From contig NZ_NQKQ01000006.1 of the NCBI RefSeq assembly GCF_002269505.1, forward strand, positions 1 to 64,000: a stretch of 64,000 nt of DNA, given 5' to 3'. The position numbers and the translations under genes were made by a program. Position 1 is the first letter of the stretch. Each line of letters starts with the position of its first letter. The notes beneath the pieces are model-generated. The model saw only the letters and a list, made by a program, of their open reading frames with translations, was not told the DNA's origin and did not search any database. The stretch is from Pseudomonas fragi (lineage in GTDB: Bacteria; Pseudomonadota; Gammaproteobacteria; Pseudomonadales; Pseudomonadaceae). Shown piece by piece: positions 8,658 to 16,295 of the stretch.

Positions 8658-10151
8658 ATGACCACCCTGACGCGTGCTGACTGGGAACAACGGGCCCAAC
8701 AGCTGAAAATCGAAGGTCGCGCCTACATCAATGGCGAATACACCGATGCGGTCTCCAATGAAACGTTCGAGTGTCTGAGCCCGGTCGATGGCCGCTTGCT
8801 GGGCAAGGTTGCCAGCTGCGATAGCGCTGATGCCCAACGCGCCGTAGACGTGGCCCGCAAGACTTTCGAGTCTGGCGTCTGGTCGCGCCTGGCTCCGGCC
8901 AAGCGTAAGGCGGCAATGATTCGCTTTGCTGGCCTGCTCAAGCAAAATGCCGAAGAGCTGGCCCTGCTTGAAACCCTGGACATGGGCAAACCGATCAGTG
9001 ACTCCCTGAACATCGACGTACCTGGTGCTGCCGGCGCACTGAGCTGGAGCGGCGAAGCCATCGACAAGATCTACGATGAAGTCGCAGCTACCCCGCACGA
9101 CCAGTTGGGTCTGGTTACCCGCGAGCCGGTGGGCGTTGTCGCCGCTATCGTGCCGTGGAACTTCCCGCTGATGATGGCCTGTTGGAAACTGGGCCCGGCG
9201 CTGTCGACCGGTAACTCGGTTATCCTCAAGCCGTCCGAAAAGTCCCCTCTGACAGCCATCCGTATCGCAGCGCTGGCCGTTGAAGCCGGTATTCCTGCAG
9301 GCGTATTCAACGTGCTGCCAGGCTACGGCCACACCGTCGGCAAGGCCCTGGCTCTGCATATGGATGTCGATACGCTGGTGTTTACCGGTTCGACCAAAAT
9401 CGCCAAGCAGTTGATGATCTACGCGGGCGAATCCAACATGAAGCGCATCTGGCTTGAAGCTGGCGGCAAAAGCCCGAACATCGTTTTCGCTGATGCCCCG
9501 GACTTGCAAGCGGCTGCCGAAGCGGCAGCCAGCGCCATTGCCTTCAACCAGGGCGAAGTCTGCACCGCCGGTTCGCGCCTGCTGGTGGAGCGCTCGATCA
9601 AAGACAAATTCCTGCCGCTGGTGATCGACGCCCTCAAGGGCTGGAAGCCAGGTAACCCGCTGGACCCGGAAACTACCGTGGGTGCGCTGGTGGATACCCA
9701 GCAAATGAACACCGTGCTGTCGTACATCAAGTCTGGCCACAGTGAAGGCGCAAAACTGGTAGCAGGCGGCAATCAAATTCTGCAAGAAACCGGCGGCACC
9801 TACGTTGAACCGACCATTTTCGACGGCGTCAGCAACGCGATGAAAATCGCCCAGGAAGAAATCTTCGGCCCGGTACTGTCGGTGATCACCTTCGACAGCG
9901 CCGAAGAGGCCATCAAGATTGCCAACGACACGCCATACGGCCTGGCGGCAGCAGTCTGGACTGCGGATATCTCCAAGGCTCACCTGACCGCCAAGGCCCT
10001 GCGCGCCGGCAGCGTATGGGTCAACCAATACGATGGCGGTGACATGACCGCGCCGTTTGGTGGTTTCAAGCAGTCAGGCAACGGCCGTGACAAGTCGCTG
10101 CACGCGTTCGACAAGTACACCGAGCTGAAGTCCACCTGGATCAAGCTGTAA
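8658..10151 (+). CDS. kauB: Aldehyde dehydrogenase of polyamine/arginine catabolism (KauB/PauC/PuuC type)
   Basis: NAD(P)-dependent oxidation of aminoaldehydes such as gamma-glutamyl-aminobutyraldehyde and 4-guanidinobutyraldehyde to the acids. The 497-residue ALDH shows the nucleotide-site PWNFPLMMACWK segment, the FTGSTKIAKQ turn, the catalytic Glu in LEAGGKSPN and the catalytic Cys in NQGEVCTAGSRL (about residue 302). GGAGGA precedes the ATG. It occupies the locus of PA5312 (kauB) and shares the region with pauB and pauR, which supports the polyamine role. Unlike P. aeruginosa, I see no gabT-type aminotransferase beside it. Confidence 0.9.
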   Translation: MTTLTRADWEQRAQQLKIEGRAYINGEYTDAVSNETFECLSPVDGRLLGKVASCDSADAQRAVDVARKTFESGVWSRLAPAKRKAAMIRFAGLLKQNAEELALLETLDMGKPISDSLNIDVPGAAGALSWSGEAIDKIYDEVAATPHDQLGLVTREPVGVVAAIVPWNFPLMMACWKLGPALSTGNSVILKPSEKSPLTAIRIAALAVEAGIPAGVFNVLPGYGHTVGKALALHMDVDTLVFTGSTKIAKQLMIYAGESNMKRIWLEAGGKSPNIVFADAPDLQAAAEAAASAIAFNQGEVCTAGSRLLVERSIKDKFLPLVIDALKGWKPGNPLDPETTVGALVDTQQMNTVLSYIKSGHSEGAKLVAGGNQILQETGGTYVEPTIFDGVSNAMKIAQEEIFGPVLSVITFDSAEEAIKIANDTPYGLAAAVWTADISKAHLTAKALRAGSVWVNQYDGGDMTAPFGGFKQSGNGRDKSLHAFDKYTELKSTWIKL

Positions 10152-10170
10152 CAGCGTAAACGCAACACCC

Positions 10171-10200
10171 TGTGGGAGCGGGCAGGCTCGCTCCCGCAAT
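10171..10200. repeat. REP-like palindrome, family C
   Basis: GTGGGAGCGGGC ... GCTCCCGC hairpin just after kauB. It is the well-known GTGGGAGCGGGCTTGCTCCCGC type of Pseudomonas REP, and may also terminate or protect the kauB transcript. A half copy occurs at 60953. Confidence 0.75.
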
Positions 10201-10222
10201 GGTTTTTACACCACACAAGTAG

Positions 10223-10270
10223 CGCCCTCACCCTGACCCTCTCCCGGAGGGAGAGGGTTGGGGTGAGGGC
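10223..10270. repeat. Palindromic intergenic repeat, family B copy 1
   Basis: An inverted repeat with arms GCCCTCACCCTGACCCTCTC and its near-perfect complement, joined at CCGGA. It lies between convergent kauB and the phospholipase-D gene. Four more copies are at 15609, 47543, 61825 and 61932. Confidence 0.85.
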
Positions 10271-10278
10271 AGCCGCCC

Positions 10279-11829
10279 TTAGAGCATTTTCTCCAGCCCC
10301 ACACTCTTGCTGAACCAGGCATTGAGCCGGCGCCACCAGTTACCCGGCTCATGGTGCAGAGTGTGCAGCTGGCCGTTGTCTTCAGTGACCCAGACAATCT
10401 TGCCCTGCTCAAGGGTGGGTTCGTAACTCAAGGCCGGAGCCATGCCCTGCAGGGCCAGTTTGCGGGCCTCGGCGGCCAGTTCAGGGCTGTCCACCAGCAC
10501 CCCGACCTCGGTATTCCACAAGCCTGAGCGCGGGTCGAAATTGAATGAGCCGATAAAGGATTTTTGTTGATCGAAAATCATCGCCTTGCTGTGCAGGCTT
10601 GAATCCGAACTCATCCCCGGCTTGAACCAGTGCGGGCCGCTGCCGCCGCTACTGCCCGGCTGGCGCCGCAGCTCAAAGAGCTTGACCCCATGCTCCAGCA
10701 GCGCCTTGCGATACGGTGCATAGCCGCCATGCACCACGGGTACGTCCGTGGCCTCCAGCGAGTTGGTCAATAAACGTACATCAACCCCGGCATCAGCGCG
10801 GCCCGTGAGGTACAGCAGCCCGGTTTCACCCGGTACAAAGTAGGCTGAAACCAGAATCAGCTCCTGGTTCACGCCCGCCAGCTCCGGCGCCAGCTGCGTG
10901 GTCAGCAGCAAGTGCGGGTCAGGTTCGTCACGGGCCAGCACCTTGCTGGGTGCATCCCACAGCGCCTGATTCCAGGCCCAGATCAGTTCCTTGCGCCACA
11001 CGTCGAGCTGCGGGCGGGTTTCGTATGAGGCCAGCTCCTGATACAGCGCCGGGTTGCGTTGCTGCGCACGCTTGAGCGAGTCCTCCAGTTGTTTGCGCGC
11101 CTTGCCCAGCTCGTGCTCGGACAGTCTCAAGGAGACAAAATCGCCAATCGGCTGGCTCAGTGCGCTGTTCCAGTATTGGTCGAAGCTGTGACCCAATTGT
11201 TCTGCAACCGGGCCGACACTGAGCAGATCGATATCGGTGAAATTCAGCTCCGGCTTGGCATCGAAATACTCGTCGCCCAAATTGCGCCCGCCCACGATCG
11301 CCACACTGTTATCGGCCAGCCAGAGCTTGTTGTGCATGCGCCGGTGCTGGCGCGAAAGGTTGAACAGCCGCCCCATTGCCCGGGTCACACCCGTGCTGCG
11401 CCCCAGTTGCAGCGGGTTGAACAGGCGGATCTGGATATTGGGATGGGCCGCAAGGGTTGCCAGCACATCGTCCAGGCCATCACTGGCCGTGTCATCGAGC
11501 AGGATGCGTACCCGCACCCCGCGATCTGCCGCCTTGAGCAGCTCGTCGATCAACATGCGCGTACTCAGCCCGTCGTGGACGATGTAGTACTGCAGGTCGA
11601 GGCTGGTTTGCGCGTTGCGGATCAGCTCCGCCCGGGCCCTGAACGCTTCGCCGCTGTTGGGCAGCAGGCGAAACCCAGAGCGGCCCTGATACGGCGCGGC
11701 CTGGGCCTTGATTGAGCGGCCAAAGGAAGAGTCGGTTGCGGGCAACGCCTGGGTGGGTTCACGGGGTACGTCCAACGTGGCACAGCCTCCCAGCCATACA
11801 GCCAAAAACAGCACACAAAGTGATTTCAA
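10279..11829 (-). CDS. Phospholipase D family lipoprotein (cardiolipin synthase C-like)
   Basis: A 516-residue protein with two HKD motifs of the PLD superfamily: HNKLWLADNSVAIVGGRN (about residue 161) and HSKAMIFDQQKSFIGSFN (about 408). The double-HKD architecture, length and GGRNLGDEYFD segment match ClsC/YmdC-type phosphatidyltransferases, which make cardiolipin from phosphatidylethanolamine and phosphatidylglycerol. The N-terminus has a lipoprotein signal with LGGC lipobox (Cys16), so it is probably membrane anchored in the envelope. No ClsC partner gene (ymdB-like) is adjacent. Single-gene unit, convergent with kauB. Confidence 0.82.
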   Translation of the reverse strand: MKSLCVLFLAVWLGGCATLDVPREPTQALPATDSSFGRSIKAQAAPYQGRSGFRLLPNSGEAFRARAELIRNAQTSLDLQYYIVHDGLSTRMLIDELLKAADRGVRVRILLDDTASDGLDDVLATLAAHPNIQIRLFNPLQLGRSTGVTRAMGRLFNLSRQHRRMHNKLWLADNSVAIVGGRNLGDEYFDAKPELNFTDIDLLSVGPVAEQLGHSFDQYWNSALSQPIGDFVSLRLSEHELGKARKQLEDSLKRAQQRNPALYQELASYETRPQLDVWRKELIWAWNQALWDAPSKVLARDEPDPHLLLTTQLAPELAGVNQELILVSAYFVPGETGLLYLTGRADAGVDVRLLTNSLEATDVPVVHGGYAPYRKALLEHGVKLFELRRQPGSSGGSGPHWFKPGMSSDSSLHSKAMIFDQQKSFIGSFNFDPRSGLWNTEVGVLVDSPELAAEARKLALQGMAPALSYEPTLEQGKIVWVTEDNGQLHTLHHEPGNWWRRLNAWFSKSVGLEKML

Positions 11830-11863
11830 CGGGTAGAGCCTCGGGCCAGACTTAACGTGAGGG

Positions 11864-13285
11864 TTAAACAGTGTCTGCCAACAGCTTGCCGGCCGCTATC
11901 CCGACCTTGCGCACCGCGTCTTCAATCTGCGGTGTTGGCTTTGCAGCGTAGTTCATGCGCAAGCAGTTACGGTACTTGCCCGAGGCCGAAAAAATACTGC
12001 CCACTGCAATCTGTACGCCCTGATCCAGCAACACCCGGTTGAGGCGCAGGCTGTCAAACCCTTCCGGCAGCTCAAGCCACAGCATAAAGCTGCCCTGGGG
12101 CCGGCTGGCGCGGGTGCCGGGTGGAAAGTAACGACTGATCCAGCCCAGCATCAGGTCTCGATTGCGCTGATACTGGCTGCGCATCTTGCGCAGGTGTGGC
12201 TCAAAATGACCGTTACGTAAAAAGTCTGCAACCGCCAGTTGCGGCTGCGGTGCGCTAGAGCCGGTGCTGATGTATTTCATGTGCAGCACCCGCTCCAGAT
12301 AACGCCCCGGCGCAACCCAGCCCACGCGCAAGCCGGGGGCCAGGGTCTTGGAGAATGAACTACACAGCAGGACACGACCATCATCGTCGAAAGACTTGAT
12401 GGTTCGCGGTCGAGGGTAGGTGTAGGCCAATTCGCCATACACATCGTCTTCGATAATCGCCACATCAAAGCGCTGGGCCAAGGTCACCAGTGCCCGCTTG
12501 CGGGCCTCGGGCATGATATAGCCCAGCGGGTTATTGCAACTGGGGGTGAGCTGGATGGCCTTGATCGGCCACTGCTCCAGCGCCAGTTCCAGGGCTTCGA
12601 GGCTAATGCCCGTCAGCGGATCGGTGGGGATCTCCAGCGCTTTCATGCCCAGGCCCTTGAGGGTTTGCATGGCGCCATGAAAGCTCGGCGAGTCGACCGC
12701 CACGATATCGCCCGGTTCGCATACTGCTCGAATACTGCATGACAACGCCTCATGGCAGCCGGTGGTGATCACCAGATCTTCAGCTGTCAGCTGGCAGCCC
12801 GAATCGAGCAACAGTCGCGCCACCTGCTCGCGCAGGCCCAGCACACCGTAGACGTTGTCGTAATACAACCCTGGCAAATCCAGACGCCGGCTGATCTGCG
12901 CCAGGCTGCGCAACAGCGGCTTGATGGTCGGTGTGGTGACGTCCGGCATGCCGCGCCCCAACTGGATCACGTCCTTTTGCGGGACTGAGCGCACCAGCTC
13001 CAGCACCTGTTCCCATTGTGATATTTCCACCGGTCGCTGGGCAGGTTTACCCATGCCCGGCAGGGCAGGCAGCTCACGCTCCATCGGCACAAAGTACCCG
13101 GACTTGGGCCGTGGCGACGCCAGACCGTTGTCCTCCAGCAAGCGGTACGCCTGCTGCACCGTGCTCAGGCTCACACCATGCTCGGCACTTAACGCCCGCA
13201 CCGAAGGCAAACGGTCGCCAGGGCGATAGAAGCCCTGCTCGATGCGTGTGCCGAGCAGGTCGGCGAGGTTCACGTAAAGGGTCAT
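11864..13285 (-). CDS. MocR-type GntR regulator with aminotransferase-like domain
   Basis: A 473-residue fusion of an N-terminal GntR winged helix (RIEQGFYRPGDRLPSVRALSAEHGVSLSTVQQAYRLLE, residues about 15-50) with a fold-type I PLP domain. The PLP lysine lies in SSFSKTLAPGLRVGW (about residue 312) and NNPLGYIMP and EDDVYGELAY are conserved. MocR proteins sense a PLP-amino compound and control adjacent genes. The likely target is its own gene and the divergent DUF1127 gene, with inverted TACAGATAG boxes between them. The effector is unknown; no PLP synthesis or GABA gene adjoins it. Confidence 0.9.
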   Translation of the reverse strand: MTLYVNLADLLGTRIEQGFYRPGDRLPSVRALSAEHGVSLSTVQQAYRLLEDNGLASPRPKSGYFVPMERELPALPGMGKPAQRPVEISQWEQVLELVRSVPQKDVIQLGRGMPDVTTPTIKPLLRSLAQISRRLDLPGLYYDNVYGVLGLREQVARLLLDSGCQLTAEDLVITTGCHEALSCSIRAVCEPGDIVAVDSPSFHGAMQTLKGLGMKALEIPTDPLTGISLEALELALEQWPIKAIQLTPSCNNPLGYIMPEARKRALVTLAQRFDVAIIEDDVYGELAYTYPRPRTIKSFDDDGRVLLCSSFSKTLAPGLRVGWVAPGRYLERVLHMKYISTGSSAPQPQLAVADFLRNGHFEPHLRKMRSQYQRNRDLMLGWISRYFPPGTRASRPQGSFMLWLELPEGFDSLRLNRVLLDQGVQIAVGSIFSASGKYRNCLRMNYAAKPTPQIEDAVRKVGIAAGKLLADTV

Positions 13286-13311
13286 GGCGGAGCTCCCGAA
13301 GGGTTGACCAG

Positions 13312-13362
13312 TACAGATAGTGTGAAAACCAAGGATTCAGCGTCTTAAAAGCCCTATCTGTA
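13312..13362. promoter_or_regulatory. Probable MocR operator (inverted TACAGATAG boxes)
   Basis: TACAGATAG at 13312-13320 and its perfect complement CTATCTGTA at 13354-13362 face each other across 33 bp in the gap between the MocR gene and the DUF1127 gene. Box-to-box distance (42 bp) is four helical turns, which suits a dimer with distant DNA-binding heads. MocR sites described for other members contain related CTGT/ACAG cores. Confidence 0.6.
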
Positions 13363-13454
13363 TGCACGTAAAAGGACTTTGCTGAATCTGTCATGGTTTT
13401 GAGCGCAAGGCCATCATGCTGACTCATGGTGATCGAGTCAAAAGGAGCTGTCTG

Positions 13455-13688
13455 ATGAATGGTTTAAGCGATGTGCGCCTGACGCTGCACAGCCAACAAT
13501 TACTGGCCGAGCATGAAACCCGTGAAGTCACCAGCACCCCGACCGGCCTTGGGTTGTGGGGCCTGTTTTGCCACCGGGCCCGTAGCCGCCGCGTGCTACT
13601 GAACCTGGACGAACAACAGCTGCGTGATGTGGGTTTGACTCGCGAAATGGCCCAGCGTGAAGGCTGCAAGCCGTTTTGGCGGCAGTGA
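13455..13688 (+). CDS. DUF1127 domain small protein
   Basis: A 77-residue protein with a C-terminal DUF1127 segment (SRRVLLNLDEQQLRDVGLTREMAQREGCKPFWR, about residues 43-76), the YjiS-like motif rich in Arg near its start and ending in a conserved Phe/Trp-Arg. AAAGGAG lies 7 bp before the ATG at 13455. Some alphaproteobacterial DUF1127 proteins affect RNA turnover or phosphate and carbon metabolism; the Pseudomonas ones are uncharacterised. It is divergent from the MocR gene and may be under its control. Confidence 0.85.
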   Translation: MNGLSDVRLTLHSQQLLAEHETREVTSTPTGLGLWGLFCHRARSRRVLLNLDEQQLRDVGLTREMAQREGCKPFWRQ

Positions 13689-13696
13689 CCAAACCT

Positions 13697-13788
13697 GTAG
13701 TCGCTGCCGCAGGCTACGATTGGATTTGCACAGGCTTCGAGGGAAACGGGTTGCTTTGCAACCCTTCGCAGCCTGCGGCAGCGACTAC
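13697..13788. repeat. Palindromic intergenic repeat, family A copy 2
   Basis: Begins GTAGTCGCTGCCGCAGGCT and ends AGCCTGCGGCAGCGACTAC, a perfect 19-bp inverted pair around a loop of about 54 bp with further internal complementarity (GGGTTGC/GCAACCC). Lies between the convergent DUF1127 and pauB genes. Confidence 0.88.
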
Positions 13789-13798
13789 AGATTCTGCC

Positions 13799-15100
13799 TT
13801 AACGCAGCTCTTTTAGCCGGTGCCACAGCATCCCTAGCGCCAGCAACGGTGAGCGCAGGTATTTGCCGCCGGGGAAGGTGATATGCGGGACTTTGGCGAA
13901 CAGGTCAAAGCCATCGCTATGCTGGCCACTGATGGCTTCGGCCAGCAACTTGCCCGCCAGGTGGGTCGCGTTAACCCCGTGGCCTGAATACGCCTGGGCG
14001 TAATACACATTGGGTTGCTCTTTCAGGCGGCCAATCTGTGGCAAACGGTTGGCACCGATGCCGATCATGCCGCCCCACTGGTAATCGATTTTTACGTCTT
14101 TGAGGTGCGGGAAAACCTCCAGCATTTTCGGACGCATGTACGCCGCAATATCCTGCGGGTCACGACCCGAATAATGACAAGCACCTCCAAACAGCAAGCG
14201 CCGATCCGCCGAGAGACGGTAGTAATCCAGGGCTACACGCTGATCGCACACGGCCATATTTTGCGGCAGCAACGCGTGAGCCTGAGCCTCGCTCAACGGC
14301 TCGGTGGCAATAATATAGCTGCCCGCAGGCAGTACTTTGCCGCTGAGCTGCGGGTTGAGGTCCTTCAGGTAGGCGTTGCAACCCAGCACCAGGCTTTTGG
14401 CCCGCACCGTGCCTTGGGCTGTGTGCACCCGAACCTCAGGGCCATAATCGATGCGGGTCACTGCGGAGTTTTCGAACAGCTTTACACCCAGCTGTGCAGC
14501 GGCGGCCGCTTCGCCCAGCGCCAGATTCAACGGATGCAAATGCCCCGAGCCCATGTCGACAAAGCCGCCGACATAACGATCAGAACCCACCACGCTGTGT
14601 ATTTCACTGGCCTGCAACAGGCGAGTTTCATGGCGATAGCCCAGATCGCGCAGCTCCTGGGCTTCTTCGGCGAAACCTTCAAGATCACGGGGCTTGTTGG
14701 CCAGGTCGCAATAGCCCCAGGTCAGGTCACAAGCGATATTGAAACGCTCGACGCGCTGGCGCACGATTTCCACCGCTTCCAGCCCCATCAGCTTCATTTG
14801 CCGTACACCGTCCTTGCCAATGATCCCCTCAAACTGCTCAAGGCCATGACCGACACCGCGAATCAATTGGCCGCCATTGCGACCGCTGGCGCCCCAACCA
14901 ATCTTGTGCGCTTCCAGCAAGACCACGCTCATGCCGCGCTCGGCCAGCTCCAGCGCCGTGTTCAGCCCGGAAAAGCCACCGCCCACGACACACACATCAG
15001 CCACCAACTCGCCCTGCAACACCGGGTGATCGGGCTGCGGCAGGCTGCTGGCGGCGTAATAAGAAGCGGTGTGCTGGCTGCGCTGAACAGGGGCGTTCAT
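13799..15100 (-). CDS. FAD-dependent amine oxidoreductase (PauB/PuuB-type gamma-glutamylpolyamine oxidase)
   Basis: A 433-residue DAO-family flavoprotein. The N-terminal dinucleotide fold reads DVCVVGGGFSGLNTALELAERG (about residues 31-52), followed by GASGRNGGQLI, the hallmark of PuuB/PauB-type oxidases that oxidise gamma-glutamylated putrescine and related polyamines to aldehydes. That aldehyde is the substrate of KauB, encoded 4 kb away. The start at 15100 was chosen because MNAPVQRSQ opens the conserved part; an earlier ATG at 15157 would overlap the opposite gene's leader. It occupies the PA5309 locus (pauB4 in P. aeruginosa). Confidence 0.87.
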   Translation of the reverse strand: MNAPVQRSQHTASYYAASSLPQPDHPVLQGELVADVCVVGGGFSGLNTALELAERGMSVVLLEAHKIGWGASGRNGGQLIRGVGHGLEQFEGIIGKDGVRQMKLMGLEAVEIVRQRVERFNIACDLTWGYCDLANKPRDLEGFAEEAQELRDLGYRHETRLLQASEIHSVVGSDRYVGGFVDMGSGHLHPLNLALGEAAAAAQLGVKLFENSAVTRIDYGPEVRVHTAQGTVRAKSLVLGCNAYLKDLNPQLSGKVLPAGSYIIATEPLSEAQAHALLPQNMAVCDQRVALDYYRLSADRRLLFGGACHYSGRDPQDIAAYMRPKMLEVFPHLKDVKIDYQWGGMIGIGANRLPQIGRLKEQPNVYYAQAYSGHGVNATHLAGKLLAEAISGQHSDGFDLFAKVPHITFPGGKYLRSPLLALGMLWHRLKELR

Positions 15101-15247
15101 GTGCGTAATCCTGATTATTGATGTTTGGAAAATTTGACGGAGCATAAGCCGTGCCATTCCCGCGGGGCAAGAACAGCCGAATGGCCCTGTCTAGTGCAGG
15201 GGTTTTCAGGCAGACTCTGCGGCCTTTTCAAAATCGGTACGTTCTGG

Positions 15248-15601
15248 ATGAGCTGCAACAGTCACAAGATCCGCTTTCTCAGGCAGCAAATCCCCTCGTT
15301 CGAATGCGTGCCGGGTTGCCATGATTGCTGCGGGCCTGTGACCACCTCATCCGAAGAAATGGCCCGCCTGCCGCGCAAGACCGCAGCCGAGCAAGAAGCG
15401 GCAATGGACGAACTGAACTGTGTGCATCTGGGGCCCAATGGCTGCACGGTGTATGAAGAGCGGCCACTGATCTGTCGCCTATTTGGTACAACGCCCACCT
15501 TGCCGTGCCCCAATGGCCGACGCCCGGTAGAGCTGATTCACCCCAGCGCAGAGAAACTGGTGCATGAATACATCGCCAGTACGCGGCAGGTGCTGGTCTA
15601 G
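15248..15601 (+). CDS. YkgJ-family cysteine cluster protein
   Basis: A 117-residue protein of the YkgJ/Fe-S cluster-binding family. Seven cysteines are set as FECVPGCHDCCGP near residue 18 and CVHLGPNGCTVYEERPLICRLFG near residue 58, the typical C-x3-C-x2-C-C ... C-x7-C ... C pattern. The ATG at 15248 is taken as start because the family begins just before the F-x-C motif; an earlier in-frame ATG at 15125 would add 41 residues without family character. Function is unknown; cluster or zinc binding is inferred from the pattern. Confidence 0.82.
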   Translation: MSCNSHKIRFLRQQIPSFECVPGCHDCCGPVTTSSEEMARLPRKTAAEQEAAMDELNCVHLGPNGCTVYEERPLICRLFGTTPTLPCPNGRRPVELIHPSAEKLVHEYIASTRQVLV

Positions 15602-15608
15602 ATCAAGA

Positions 15609-15643
15609 GCCCCTCTCCCTTTGGGAGAGGGTTAGGGTGAGGG
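15609..15643. repeat. Palindromic intergenic repeat, family B copy 2
   Basis: CCCCTCTCCC-TTT-GGGAGAGGG followed by TTAGGGTGAGGG. It is the short form, lacking the leading CCCTCACCC arm on the left. It lies between the convergent YkgJ-type gene and lrp, 7 bp before the lrp stop. Confidence 0.8.
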
Positions 15644-15650
15644 AAAACCG

Positions 15651-16139
15651 TCAATCCGCAATCGGCAGATTCAGGCTCTCTTTGACTTCTTCCATCACGA
15701 TATAGCTCTTGGATTCGCGCACATGGGGCAGCTTGAGCAGGATATCGCCCAGCAGCTTGCGGTACGAAGCCATCTCGCTGATCCGCGCCTTCACCAGATA
15801 GTCGAAATCCCCCGATACCAAATGGCACTCCAGCACGTGAGGCAACTTCAACACGGCGCGTCGGAATTCATCGAAGGTATCGCCTGACTTGTAGTCGAGG
15901 CTGATTTCCACAAACACCAGCAGGCTGCCCTGCAAATGCTGCGGGTTGAGCCGGGCGTTGTAGCCCATGATGATCCCTTCACGTTCCAGCCTGCGCACCC
16001 GCTCGGTACAGGGTGTGGTCGACAGCCCGACCTTCTCCCCCAGCTCGGTAAACGAGATGCGGCCATCGACCTGGAGGATGCGCAAAATGTTGCGATCAAT
16101 CTTGTCCAGTTCACGCTTTGTTTGATGATTTGTTCGCAT
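15651..16139 (-). CDS. lrp: Lrp/AsnC-family regulator of D-alanine catabolism
   Basis: A 162-residue regulator with an N-terminal HTH (LDKIDRNILRILQVDGRISFTELGEKVGLSTTPCTERVRRLE, residues about 11-53) and a C-terminal RAM ligand domain (LLVFVEISLDYKS ... HVLECHLVSGDFDYLVKAR). It is divergent from dadA with 156 bp between them, the arrangement of PA5308 (lrp/dadR), which binds L-alanine and activates dadAX in P. aeruginosa. AGGAG precedes the ATG at 16139; the longer frame from 16187 is rejected because it would start within the shared control region. Confidence 0.93.
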   Translation of the reverse strand: MRTNHQTKRELDKIDRNILRILQVDGRISFTELGEKVGLSTTPCTERVRRLEREGIIMGYNARLNPQHLQGSLLVFVEISLDYKSGDTFDEFRRAVLKLPHVLECHLVSGDFDYLVKARISEMASYRKLLGDILLKLPHVRESKSYIVMEEVKESLNLPIAD

Positions 16140-16229
16140 AGGAGATTCTCCTCCGTGAAAAGGGTTATGACCGAGAATTGTCGCCAAATATAGCTGCTTA
16201 TACAGTGAATACCACTGCTCAATGCTTCA

Positions 16230-16235
16230 TATACT
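16230..16235 (+). promoter_or_regulatory. Possible dadA promoter -10
   Basis: TATACT 61 bp before the dadA start. There is no recognisable -35 at the right distance, in keeping with an activator-dependent promoter in the Lrp-dadA intergenic region. Position of Lrp sites cannot be judged by eye. Confidence 0.35.
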
Positions 16236-16295
16236 GCGCTCATCTTCGCTTTGAACAATAAACGTCTGCGGCTGGCCGCGATGAGGGATATAAAT

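Noticed and set aside
8571..10028. A 485-codon minus-strand frame opposite kauB
   Set aside because: Same shadow composition (H/Q/R/G-rich), no ribosome site, fully covered by a conserved enzyme gene.
15125..15247. Longer start for the YkgJ-type protein
   Set aside because: The 41 extra residues lack any family match, and the normal N-terminus begins at 15248.
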